A stretch of DNA of 46,517 bases from Firmicutes bacterium FC7 (GTDB lineage Bacteria; Bacillota; Clostridia; Tissierellales; Tissierellaceae): contig JAKELU010000017.1 of NCBI GenBank assembly GCA_022760735.1, positions 1-46,517 on the forward strand, in the 5' to 3' direction. The notes below the pieces were generated by a model. The model ran no database searches. It saw nothing but the letters and a program-made list of their open reading frames with translations, and was not told the origin of the DNA. Numbering within the stretch: position 1 is the first letter of the stretch; each line of letters begins with the position of its first letter. Of the stretch, positions 25,159 to 32,909 are shown one piece after another. Made by a program: the position numbers and the translations under genes.

Positions 25159-26220
25159 TTAACCCTCCAAACTGTTGTCAACTCTTTTGGTAGATTCTCT
25201 TATAATAAGTTTAGTATTTAGTCTTATATTAACTTTTTTATTGTTGTTTACTCCATTTATTAGTTCCAATAATCTACTGCATGTTAGAACTGCAATCTCT
25301 TCTCTAGGCTGATGTATAGTCGTTAGATGTGGTCTAAAATCCATAACTAACTCTATATCGTCATAACCAACTATTGAATAATCATCCGGTATTGACTTAC
25401 CCATATCTTTTAATGCCTGCATAACTCCAATAGCCATTAAGTCAGTCTGGGCAAATATACCAGTAATATTATTCTCTACTATAAAGCCAAAATTTTTCGA
25501 TATAATTTCATATCCAGAACTAATATCCCTGTAGCCTTTAAAAACAAAATCTTCTTTCACAGCAATGTCATTATCCATTAAAGCTGCTCTATAGCCTTCT
25601 GTTCTCTGTATAAACTCCATGGAATCTCCATGTGATGTTAGGCAAATTATATTTTTGTGCCCTAGGTCTATTAGATGTTTTGTAGCGTCATATCCTCCTC
25701 CAAAATGGTCAGTATATATTGCATCAACCTTTTCTATATCACAAAAGCTTGGAAAGTGATGCAAAAATACATAAGGAGTTTTTGACTGTTCAATAAAATT
25801 CAAAATCCTTTGATCTACATCAGTAATATTAGGATGTATAATTAGAAGACCATCAATCTTCTTACTTTGAATTAATCTCTTGATATTGCTTTCCCCTGTA
25901 TATCTATTCTTAGGAAAAGAAACTATATTATCTAGTCCTTCCTTTTCAAGAAAATCCCTAATTTGGCTCAAAAGTGAACTATAATATAAACTAACACCAA
26001 ATTCCCCAAACCGCTCTGGATAAATTATTCCGATGGTTCCTGTTCTACTGGTACTTAGGCTCCTTGCATTTGCGTTAAATTGGAAACCCATAGTATCTGC
26101 TAGTTCTTTTATTCTCTTCTTAGTCTCCTCAGCCACTAAGGGACTATCATTAAGGCTTCTAGATACCGTTGCCTTACTAACACCAGCAATTCTAGCTATG
26201 TCTTTGATTGTAACGGTCAT
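25159..26220 (-). CDS. LacI-family transcriptional regulator of the inositol operon
   Basis: The 353-residue protein begins with a LacI helix-turn-helix and hinge (TIKDIARIAGVSKATVSRSL and NANARSLSTSRTGTIG). A periplasmic-binding-protein-like effector domain follows (IDGLLIIHPNI, GIFAQTDLMAIGVMQAL, IVGYDDIEL, TIHQPREEIA). It lies inside the operon, between the permease and the second dehydrogenase, so it is probably the local repressor responding to an inositol or an early intermediate. A LacI-type operator is found ahead of the operon promoter at 29958-29971. Normally inositol operons of Firmicutes use IolR of the DeoR family, so this is a different control logic. Confidence 0.9.
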   Translation of the reverse strand: MTVTIKDIARIAGVSKATVSRSLNDSPLVAEETKKRIKELADTMGFQFNANARSLSTSRTGTIGIIYPERFGEFGVSLYYSSLLSQIRDFLEKEGLDNIVSFPKNRYTGESNIKRLIQSKKIDGLLIIHPNITDVDQRILNFIEQSKTPYVFLHHFPSFCDIEKVDAIYTDHFGGGYDATKHLIDLGHKNIICLTSHGDSMEFIQRTEGYRAALMDNDIAVKEDFVFKGYRDISSGYEIISKNFGFIVENNITGIFAQTDLMAIGVMQALKDMGKSIPDDYSIVGYDDIELVMDFRPHLTTIHQPREEIAVLTCSRLLELINGVNNNKKVNIRLNTKLIIRESTKRVDNSLEG

Positions 26221-26250
26221 AATATCACCATCGTTTCAAATTTAAACTTT

Positions 26251-27267
26251 TTATTTTCTTTGTCTGGTCTTTCTCATATCAATGATTACTGCTGCTACTA
26301 TAATTACCCCTTCTGTTACTTGTTGCCAGTAAGCTGGAACTCCCAGTAAGGTTAATCCATTTCTAAGTACACCAAGTACTAGAGCACCAATTACAGCACC
26401 TCTAATTGTACCTATTCCACCAGAATGGCTTGTTCCTCCAATTGTTGTAGCTGCGATGGCTGTTAGTTCATATCCAGTTGCTGCACCAGGATGAGCACTG
26501 CCAGTACGACCTGCAAATACAATTGCTGCAAGACCTGCAAGCAATCCACAATATGCATATATCAATACAAGATTTTTCTTCACATCTATACCTGATACTT
26601 CTGCTGCATGGATGTTTCCACCAATTGCATAGATGTTCTTTCCAAAGCGTGTATGATTTAACAATACATAAGTAATTACAATCATTATTGAATAAATAAC
26701 TACAGGAACTGGTATTACACCAAATATTTTTCCTCCTATATTTGTAAAACTCGTAGTTAAATTACTAATAGGTTTTCCTTCCGTATAGATTAACGCAAAA
26801 CCCCTCGCTGCGGTTTGCATACCTAATGTTGCTATAAATGCTGGTATTCCAGTCTTCGCTATGAGGAAACCGTTTACAGCACCGCATAATAAACCTACTA
26901 ATAGAGCAACTGCTATAGGTATTAATAAAGGTAAAGCTGGTAGATTCGGAAAATACTTACCTGTAGCTTCAGCAGTTTGACCTAGACTTGCTGCAAGAAC
27001 TGCTGCTAGTGCTAATACTGAGCCTGCTGAAAGATCAATTCCTTTAGAAATAATTACAATCGTTAATCCCAAGGACATAATCCCGAAGATTGATACTTGT
27101 GTAAGTACGTTGAATATATTCGTTGGCCTTAAAAAGGCAGGTTCTAGTATACTTATTACAACTATCATAAGTAAGAGAACTAGTACTATTCCATATTTCT
27201 TAAGTATTTGTGTCACATTAGAATCTTTGGCAACAGCTAATTTTGCGCTTCCATTATTGATTGTCAT
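26251..27267 (-). CDS. RbsC-type sugar ABC transporter permease
   Basis: The 338-residue integral membrane protein belongs to the ribose/galactose/inositol permease family. Marks are FGIMSLGLTIVIISKGIDLS, AGSVLALAAVLAA, IPAFIATLGMQTAARG, NIYAIGGNIHAAEVSGI and the C-terminal TIGGTSHSGGIGTIRGAVIG. About eight to ten hydrophobic segments are visible. It forms the channel with the ATPase and lipoprotein encoded just upstream. AGGGGGAGGA precedes the ATG. Confidence 0.93.
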   Translation of the reverse strand: MTINNGSAKLAVAKDSNVTQILKKYGIVLVLLLMIVVISILEPAFLRPTNIFNVLTQVSIFGIMSLGLTIVIISKGIDLSAGSVLALAAVLAASLGQTAEATGKYFPNLPALPLLIPIAVALLVGLLCGAVNGFLIAKTGIPAFIATLGMQTAARGFALIYTEGKPISNLTTSFTNIGGKIFGVIPVPVVIYSIMIVITYVLLNHTRFGKNIYAIGGNIHAAEVSGIDVKKNLVLIYAYCGLLAGLAAIVFAGRTGSAHPGAATGYELTAIAATTIGGTSHSGGIGTIRGAVIGALVLGVLRNGLTLLGVPAYWQQVTEGVIIVAAVIIDMRKTRQRK

Positions 27268-27284
27268 TTAATCCTCCCCCTAAC

Positions 27285-28802
27285 TTAATTAACTCTCTCC
27301 TTATAGGTATCTGTTGCATATTCCATTATAAGTTCCTGGGTTACATTGTCATTATTATCAATTATTCCAGTAACTTTGCCTTCATGAACTACCATAATTC
27401 TATCGCTCATTCCCAGTATTTCTGGTAACTCAGAAGATACCATGATTATGCATTTTCCTTGATTTGCTAACATACTTATAAGTCTATGAATTTCAGATTT
27501 GGCACCTACATCGATACCACGGGTAGGTTCATCTAAGAATAGTATGTCTGGCTCGGTTAATAGCCATTTTGCAACTAGAACTTTTTGCTGATTGCCACCT
27601 GAAAGATTCTCTATTTTATGTTTTGGACTTGGAGTTTTTATGCTAATCGCATCAATAAATTTCTTACAGTCATCTTTTAGTTCTCTATAGTTCAGCAACC
27701 TGGATTTTTTAACATATTTTACTATATTTGCAAGAGTAAGATTGAATTCCACATCGAGCATTGGAAATATACCTGTTTGTCGTCTGTCCTCAGTTAAGAA
27801 TGCCATCTTCTTGTTTATTGCATCAATTGGACTTCTTATCTCTACTTTTTCTCCATTAATAAATATTTCACCAGAATCATAATTTTTGATTCCAAAGATA
27901 CTTTCTATGATTTCAGTTCTTCCTGAGCCCACTAATCCTGCAATTCCAAAAATCTCACCTTTTCTAACACTAAAGGAAACGTCTTTAAAGTATTTATTAT
28001 GAGTTAGGTTTTTTACCTCTAGATAAACTTCTCCTATTTCACATGGGGTCTTCGGAAACATTTCGTCTATATCTCTTCCAACCATCATTTTAATTAAATT
28101 CTCTTTACTAAGCTTATCTGTGTCTTCTGTACCAATATATTGACCGTCTCTTAGGACTGTAATCTTATCAGTGATTGCATATATTTCATCAAGCTTATGA
28201 GAAATATATATAATACTTCTACCTTCTGCTTTTAATTTTTTCATAATTTTGAACAGAGCCTCTACCTCTTTAGAAGGAAGAGCAGAGGTTGGTTCATCCA
28301 TGATAATTAGCTTTGCATTGTAGGATATCGCTTTTGCTATCTCAATAAGCTGAAGTTTAGCAACTGTAAGATTAGCTGCTAATGTTAATGGGTCCTCATC
28401 TAGCTCTATTTCCTTTAACAATTCCTTTGTCATTTCATACATTTTCTTATGATCAACTAACCCAAATTTATTTAACGGTTCTCTACCACTCCATATATTT
28501 TCCATGATAGAACGATATAGTATTGGATTAAGTTCTTGATGTATCATTGAAATTCCTAAGTTTAAGGCTTCTGCAACATTATAATTTTCAATAAGCCTTC
28601 CATCGAAATATATCTCTCCTGATGTTGGCGGATAAATTCCTAATAAACATTTCATCAAGGTGGATTTTCCAGCACCATTTTCACCTATAAGGGCATGTAT
28701 TTCTCCATAACCTACATTGAAATCAACACCCTTTAAAGCCATGACTCCAGGAAAGGTTTTTTTAATGTCCTTCATCTGAAGTAAGTACTTATTATTGTCC
28801 AT
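27285..28802 (-). CDS. RbsA/MglA-type sugar ABC transporter ATPase
   Basis: The 505-residue protein has two ABC domains, as in RbsA and MglA. The first carries the Walker A GENGAGKSTLMKCL and Walker B LIIMDEPTSALPS. The second starts near residue 255 with the degenerate Walker A GLVGSGRTEI, has the signature ENLSGGNQQKV, and Walker B ILFLDEPTRGIDVG. The ALIGENGAGKS plus RQTGIFPMLDVEFN motifs are family typical. It energises uptake through the adjacent permease. Confidence 0.95.
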   Translation of the reverse strand: MDNNKYLLQMKDIKKTFPGVMALKGVDFNVGYGEIHALIGENGAGKSTLMKCLLGIYPPTSGEIYFDGRLIENYNVAEALNLGISMIHQELNPILYRSIMENIWSGREPLNKFGLVDHKKMYEMTKELLKEIELDEDPLTLAANLTVAKLQLIEIAKAISYNAKLIIMDEPTSALPSKEVEALFKIMKKLKAEGRSIIYISHKLDEIYAITDKITVLRDGQYIGTEDTDKLSKENLIKMMVGRDIDEMFPKTPCEIGEVYLEVKNLTHNKYFKDVSFSVRKGEIFGIAGLVGSGRTEIIESIFGIKNYDSGEIFINGEKVEIRSPIDAINKKMAFLTEDRRQTGIFPMLDVEFNLTLANIVKYVKKSRLLNYRELKDDCKKFIDAISIKTPSPKHKIENLSGGNQQKVLVAKWLLTEPDILFLDEPTRGIDVGAKSEIHRLISMLANQGKCIIMVSSELPEILGMSDRIMVVHEGKVTGIIDNNDNVTQELIMEYATDTYKERVN

Positions 28803-28850
28803 AATATCCTCCTTTCCACATTATGCCATGTGGTATAACTATAAATTAAT

Positions 28851-28882
28851 CTAGTAGCCACTTCATTTGAAGTGACCACTAG
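28851..28882 (-). other. Intercistronic hairpin after the binding-protein gene
   Basis: CTAGTGGTCACTTCA and TGAAGTGGCTACTAG pair in the minus-strand RNA along about 14 positions with two G-U wobbles and a tiny loop. The plus-strand version would have two mismatches, so the structure is best in the transcribed strand. No T run follows, so it probably stabilises the upstream mRNA or lowers read-through, giving more binding protein than ATPase and permease. Confidence 0.6.
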
Positions 28883-28901
28883 ACACTAGATAAGAACTGG
28901 A

Positions 28902-29867
28902 TTATTTAAACTCACTAAGGTTTTCAGATGTAACTAACTGGAATGGTACCCATGTAATACTTTCTTGAGATTCACCTTTAAGAGCCTTGTGAACAGCCTC
29001 AAGAGCACCTCTTCCTTGTCCTACTGCATCTTGAAGTACTGTTGCTGACAATCCGCCTTCTTCGATAGATGCCAATGCATCTGGTATTGCGTCAACACCT
29101 ACAACTATTATGTCATCACGGCCAGCGTCTCTAGCTGCTTTTAAAGCACCTAGTGCCATTTCGTCGTTATTTGCTAATATTGCATTTAATTCATTGCCAT
29201 ATGCTGTTAACCAGTTCTCAGTAATTGATAATCCCTGGTCACGTTGCCAGTTTCCTGTTTCTTTTGCTAAAACTTTAATATCAGGATACTTTTCTTTTAT
29301 TATTTGTTCATTACCTTCAGTACGCTTTACAGCACCTTCATTACTTAAAATGCCCATTAATATTGCAACATTACCTTTACCACCTAATTGTTCACCAACA
29401 AATTCCATTTGAAGTTGACCAGCTATTACTTCTTGTGAACCAACGTAGTAAACGTTTTCAGGAACTGCATTTTCACCGAATGGATTTCTGTTTACATATA
29501 CTAATGGTATTCCAGCGTCTTTAGCCGCCTTTGTAATAGGATCCATTGCACTTGTATCAACTGGTACTACTACTAAAGCATCTACTCCCTGTTCAATGAA
29601 AGCGTTAACTTGGTCTTGTTGCTTGATAACGTCTTCCTGTGCATCTTGAACATCTATTGATAGCTCTGGATGCTCTGCAACATAGGCTTTAGCAGCATCA
29701 ACTATGTATGTTTGGAAGGTATCATTAAAGTTGTTACAGCTATAACCTATTTTGAAGGTGTCTTTTCCTCCACCACCTGTTGTTGGCGCACTGCTTTGAG
29801 TACAACCAGAAAAAGTTACTGCTAGTACCAAAGTCAATAATACTAAGCTAATAAATCTTTTTTTCAT
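28902..29867 (-). CDS. Sugar ABC transporter substrate-binding lipoprotein (probable inositol-binding)
   Basis: The protein of 321 residues has a lipoprotein signal (KKRFISLVLLTLVLAVTFSGC, cleaved at Cys22). It then shows the type I periplasmic-binding fold of the RbsB/IbpA group: KIGYSCNNFNDTFQTYIVDA, DALVVVPVDTSAMDPI, ILANNDEMALGALKAA, VVGVDAIPDALASI and ATVLQDAVGQGRGALEA. It should catch the sugar outside the membrane for the adjacent ATPase and permease. Inositol as ligand is inferred from the operon. It is the first gene after the promoter. Confidence 0.93.
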   Translation of the reverse strand: MKKRFISLVLLTLVLAVTFSGCTQSSAPTTGGGGKDTFKIGYSCNNFNDTFQTYIVDAAKAYVAEHPELSIDVQDAQEDVIKQQDQVNAFIEQGVDALVVVPVDTSAMDPITKAAKDAGIPLVYVNRNPFGENAVPENVYYVGSQEVIAGQLQMEFVGEQLGGKGNVAILMGILSNEGAVKRTEGNEQIIKEKYPDIKVLAKETGNWQRDQGLSITENWLTAYGNELNAILANNDEMALGALKAARDAGRDDIIVVGVDAIPDALASIEEGGLSATVLQDAVGQGRGALEAVHKALKGESQESITWVPFQLVTSENLSEFK

Positions 29868-29895
29868 TTTACTGCCCCCTTATTTTTTATATTTT

Positions 29896-29910
29896 GAGGT
29901 TGTACACCTC
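29896..29910 (-). other. Short hairpin at the 5' end of the inositol operon transcript
   Basis: GAGGT and ACCTC pair across a five-base loop near the predicted transcription start. It may protect the 5' end of the long mRNA. No known riboswitch was recognised in the short leader. Confidence 0.35.
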
Positions 29911-29921
29911 TATTTAAATAT

Positions 29922-29950
29922 ATAATATAATATTCTGAATAGTTTGTAAA
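29922..29950 (-). promoter_or_regulatory. Promoter of the inositol operon
   Basis: On the minus strand TTTACA (-35, 29945-29950) and TATTAT (-10, 29922-29927) are separated by exactly 17 bases. This is a good sigma-A promoter about 55 bases ahead of the binding-protein ATG. It seems to serve the whole 29867-14075 operon, since no terminator is visible in between. Confidence 0.75.
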
Positions 29951-29957
29951 GAAATTT

Positions 29958-29971
29958 TGTAACCGTTTTCA
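29958..29971 (-). promoter_or_regulatory. Perfect cre/LacI-type operator of the inositol operon
   Basis: TGAAAACGGTTACA on the minus strand matches the catabolite-responsive element consensus TGWAANCGNTNWCA at all fixed positions. It sits seven bases upstream of the -35. It may bind CcpA with HPr-Ser-P (the HPr here has the serine), or the operon's own LacI-family protein, whose sites share the central CG. The sequence cannot decide which. Confidence 0.7.
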
Positions 29972-30067
29972 TTTTATTTTTTATTTATTGTTAAATGTGA
30001 TAATTTAGCGATTTAATGCATATTTATGTTAAATATTGGTATTTGCAATCGAGTACATTTTCTAATG

Positions 30068-30097
30068 AAAAATCATTGGGATTACCCAATGATTTTT
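30068..30097 (-). terminator. Terminator of the dipicolinate synthase A gene
   Basis: AAAAATCATTGGG and CCCAATGATTTTT form a perfect 13-base stem with a four-base loop. The stop codon of the gene lies in the loop. In the minus-strand RNA U residues end the stem. It separates this gene from the inositol operon. Confidence 0.85.
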
Positions 30098-30963
30098 TCA
30101 TTTCTAATCTCTTTTAATATATTGTATACAGTATCCTTGATTATTCTAGCAGCTGTTAAAGGTGCAACTTTACCTGGTAGACCACTAGCACCAATTACCT
30201 TTATGTTTAACTTCTTTGCAGCATCCACATCAACTCCACCTGGCGCTGATGCTATATCTATAATAATACAATCCTTACATACCTTGCTGAGTAGATTTTC
30301 ATCAAAAATAATATGAGGAATAGTATTAAAAATCACGTCTATACTAGGAAGATAATGTTCTAATTCCTTAAAATGTACAGGTTTATATTTAAAATTCTCA
30401 ATCCAGGCTAAATCGCCGTAGTTTCTAGCAGCTACATAAACATTTGCACCAATTCCATATAGCATTCTTGCTAATGTCTTTCCTATCCTACCATAACCAA
30501 GAACTATTACACTTGAACTATGCAAAGTAATGTCCATGTTTTCCATTGCCACTTGAATTGCACCTTCTGCAGTAGGAATTGCGTTTAATGCCTGCATCTC
30601 TTCTCTTGCAAAATAGTCTATTGAAGTAAGTCCCATATCTTTAGCCTTCTTTTGAAACTCTTCATTGATTTTACCAGCCATAAAGACCTGCTTTCTAGAC
30701 AGTAAATAAAGAATATCATTTATTTGGATATTCCCTGTAAAAAATGGTGCATTAAGCATTTTATTATCTTCTGATAAAGGTAATGGACCAATAATAATAT
30801 CAGCATTAAATATTGCTTCATGTAGCTTTTCCTGTTGATTTATAAATAAGTCCAGTTTATCAAATCCATATACCTCTACCTCATTATCATCGCTCTTAAG
30901 TAAATAAGCTAATTCTACGTTGCGTAAATCTCCTCCTAAAATTGTGAATTTTGGCTTTATCAT
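30082..30963 (-). CDS. dpaA: Dipicolinate synthase subunit A (orphan)
   Basis: The 293 residues match SpoVFA/DpaA, the NAD(P)-binding subunit of dipicolinate synthase. That enzyme makes the spore-core chelator from the lysine-pathway intermediate in the mother cell. It opens FTILGGDLRNVELAYLL, contains REEMQALNAIPTAEGAIQ and the Rossmann motif VIVLGYGRIGKTLARML, and ends VDAAKKLNIKVIGASGLPGK. The ATG at 30963 follows GAGGAGG; the upstream candidate at 30993 has none. The usual partner dpaB is not adjacent: the gene is followed by a terminator and then the inositol promoter. The partner may lie elsewhere or this protein may have another use. A sigma-K-like promoter lies upstream. Confidence 0.88.
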   Translation of the reverse strand: MIKPKFTILGGDLRNVELAYLLKSDDNEVEVYGFDKLDLFINQQEKLHEAIFNADIIIGPLPLSEDNKMLNAPFFTGNIQINDILYLLSRKQVFMAGKINEEFQKKAKDMGLTSIDYFAREEMQALNAIPTAEGAIQVAMENMDITLHSSSVIVLGYGRIGKTLARMLYGIGANVYVAARNYGDLAWIENFKYKPVHFKELEHYLPSIDVIFNTIPHIIFDENLLSKVCKDCIIIDIASAPGGVDVDAAKKLNIKVIGASGLPGKVAPLTAARIIKDTVYNILKEIRNEKIIG

Positions 30964-31005
30964 AATCAACCTCCTCATTAGACAATATTCCACATTAATA
31001 CATAT

Positions 31006-31028
31006 TATGATAGTAATTTTACATAAGT
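31006..31028 (-). promoter_or_regulatory. Possible sigma-K promoter of dpaA
   Basis: On the minus strand AC (31027-31028), 17 bases, then CATA-ATA-T (from 31009) match the sporulation sigma-K pattern AC-N16/17-CATA-N3-T. It lies about 45 bases before the start codon. Mother-cell expression is expected for dipicolinate synthase. The consensus is short, so the match is suggestive only. Confidence 0.4.
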
Positions 31029-31098
31029 GCTATGATGATACTTTTCTTATTGACTAGTTTGTCCGTAAATGTTAATAGTAGTATATGGAGGTGTGTAT

Positions 31099-32211
31099 AT
31101 GAAGAGGCTTATATGCTTTTTTATTCTAATTTCTGTTCTTGCTTTATACTCTATTTCTTATTCCGATAATGTTAATGAGCCTATCTCAGGAGTATCCGAT
31201 ATCAGAGAAAACCTATTAGAACTGTCCTTAGAAGAAAAAAGAATACTTGAAGAGTTATTTTTAATCAAGCAAAAAATCAAAGAAACAGAAGAATTAGTGA
31301 GAATTACATCTCTGGAGATAAACGATCTTAATTTAGAAATTAAGTCAATGGAAAGTGAAATTCATAAGAAACAGACGGAATATAATGATAATTTGAATAT
31401 AATGGAAGATATACTAAAGTTCTATCAAAGGAATGGAGCAACTACATATTTAGAGTTAATCTTAAGCTCAGAGAATTTGGAAACATTACTTAGAAGAATC
31501 AATGCAATCCGTGATATATCTAGAAACACCTCCAACCTTTTAGAAGAGCTTGAAATTACAAAGAAATCACTTGAAAGAGATGTAGAAAAGCTCAATGAAA
31601 CTTTAAAAACTCTTGAAACTATACAAAATCAATTACAGCAAACAATTGAGAAGTCAGTATCATTAAAAAATGAATTAGAAGCTCGACTTTCTTCATTGCA
31701 AGATGATAAAGCCAAATTTGAAAATTATCTAACTAATTTAGAAAATACCTGGGTTGAAATAAAGCCTATTTTCTCTGAAACTATTAATTCTTTAGTTGCA
31801 ATGATTGAAAAAGGGGACCTTCCTGAAGGTACTATTGTAATTAACCTAACTGTTTCAGGGTTTAAAGGTATAATTAGAGAGGATTTTATCAAGCAAATCC
31901 TTGATAAAAGAGAGTTTCCGACTAAAGTTGAATTATTATTCCTAGAGGATAAAATAGAACTTATTCTACCTGAAATTAACCTTCGTATGACAGGAAGTCT
32001 AGAAATTCTTGATGACAAACAATCACTAATTTTCAAAATGAAAGAAGGAGAATTCCTTGGGATGAAACTTGAACTGTCAGCTATGGAAGAATTATTTAGC
32101 TTTGGTTACTTGAAATTTAACTTCCATAAGCTACTTGATAAAAGCACCATAAAATCAGTTAAAATCAGAGATGAGTATATCGAACTTTTGATTAATCCGG
32201 TATTATTCTAA
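31099..32211 (+). CDS. PcsB/CwlO-like coiled-coil protein without hydrolase domain (FtsEX partner)
   Basis: The 370-residue product (ATG at 31099 after GGAGGTG) starts with a signal peptide (RLICFFILISVLALYSISYS). About residues 30-220 form a long coiled coil. It contains the PcsB/CwlO-type region RNGATTYLELILSSENLETL and LLRRINAIRDISRNTSNLLE. Such proteins bind FtsX outside the cell and are activated as peptidoglycan hydrolases, or activate them. Here the C-terminal 150 residues are not NlpC/P60, CHAP or LytM: no catalytic Cys-His or metal motif is seen (there is no cysteine after the signal region). It is followed by ftsE and ftsX, so it is probably the adaptor of a divided system whose hydrolase is elsewhere. 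Confidence 0.8.
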   Translation: MKRLICFFILISVLALYSISYSDNVNEPISGVSDIRENLLELSLEEKRILEELFLIKQKIKETEELVRITSLEINDLNLEIKSMESEIHKKQTEYNDNLNIMEDILKFYQRNGATTYLELILSSENLETLLRRINAIRDISRNTSNLLEELEITKKSLERDVEKLNETLKTLETIQNQLQQTIEKSVSLKNELEARLSSLQDDKAKFENYLTNLENTWVEIKPIFSETINSLVAMIEKGDLPEGTIVINLTVSGFKGIIREDFIKQILDKREFPTKVELLFLEDKIELILPEINLRMTGSLEILDDKQSLIFKMKEGEFLGMKLELSAMEELFSFGYLKFNFHKLLDKSTIKSVKIRDEYIELLINPVLF

Positions 32212-32225
32212 ATTGGAGTGATTAT

Positions 32226-32909
32226 ATGATAATTGCAAATAAGTTGTATTTAAAATATCCAGATGGAACTTTGGGACTTAAGGATGTAAATCTGGTTATT
32301 CCATCTGGTGAAGTGGTTTATATAACAGGCCCTAGTGGTTCTGGTAAGACCAGCTTTCTAAAACTACTAATGGGTATGGAAAGTCCTAGCGATGGATATC
32401 TTACAGTACTCGGTAAAGATATGAATAACATTAATAATAGGGAGTTAAGGAGATTAAGAAGAAGTATTGGCCCAATATTTCAAGATTTTAAACTACTAGA
32501 TGGTAGAACTGTTTACGAAAATGTCATAATTGGAATGAGATTTCTAGATTTTTCGAAAAGCGAAATACAAAATCTAGCATTAGCTACAATAAAAAGAGTC
32601 GGACTTGATCACAAAATTAATTCCATAGTTGATAATCTATCCTATGGAGAGCGCCAAAGAGTTGCCATTGCTAGAGCTGTTGCAAGAAGACCATTGCTTA
32701 TAATAGCTGATGAACCAACAGGTAATCTAGATAAGGATAATTCCTTGAATATACTTGATTTATTAAAATCATTTAAGGACAATAATACGACAGTAATTAT
32801 TACTACCCACGCTACTCATCTTATTGAGGATGAGCAAGATTGTATAAAGATTAATGTATTAAATGGTAAAATGAGTACTGAGGAGGTATCTTATGAAAGT
32901 AATTGTTAG
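32226..32909 (+). CDS. ftsE: Cell division ATP-binding protein FtsE
   Basis: The 227-residue ABC ATPase has Walker A ITGPSGSGKTSFLKLL, the Q-loop FQDFKLLDGRTVYENV (the FtsE-typical KLL), signature LSYGERQRVAIARAV and Walker B LIIADEPTGNLD. Together with FtsX it transmits cytoplasmic ATP hydrolysis to cell-wall hydrolases outside. It lies 14 bases after the coiled-coil gene and overlaps ftsX by 17 bases. Confidence 0.95.
   Translation: MIIANKLYLKYPDGTLGLKDVNLVIPSGEVVYITGPSGSGKTSFLKLLMGMESPSDGYLTVLGKDMNNINNRELRRLRRSIGPIFQDFKLLDGRTVYENVIIGMRFLDFSKSEIQNLALATIKRVGLDHKINSIVDNLSYGERQRVAIARAVARRPLLIIADEPTGNLDKDNSLNILDLLKSFKDNNTTVIITTHATHLIEDEQDCIKINVLNGKMSTEEVSYESNC

Noticed and set aside
31051-31079. 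TTGACT-17-TAATAG as sigma-A promoter of the ftsEX operon
   Set aside because: The -10 matches only three of six positions and the start would be very close to the ribosome site.
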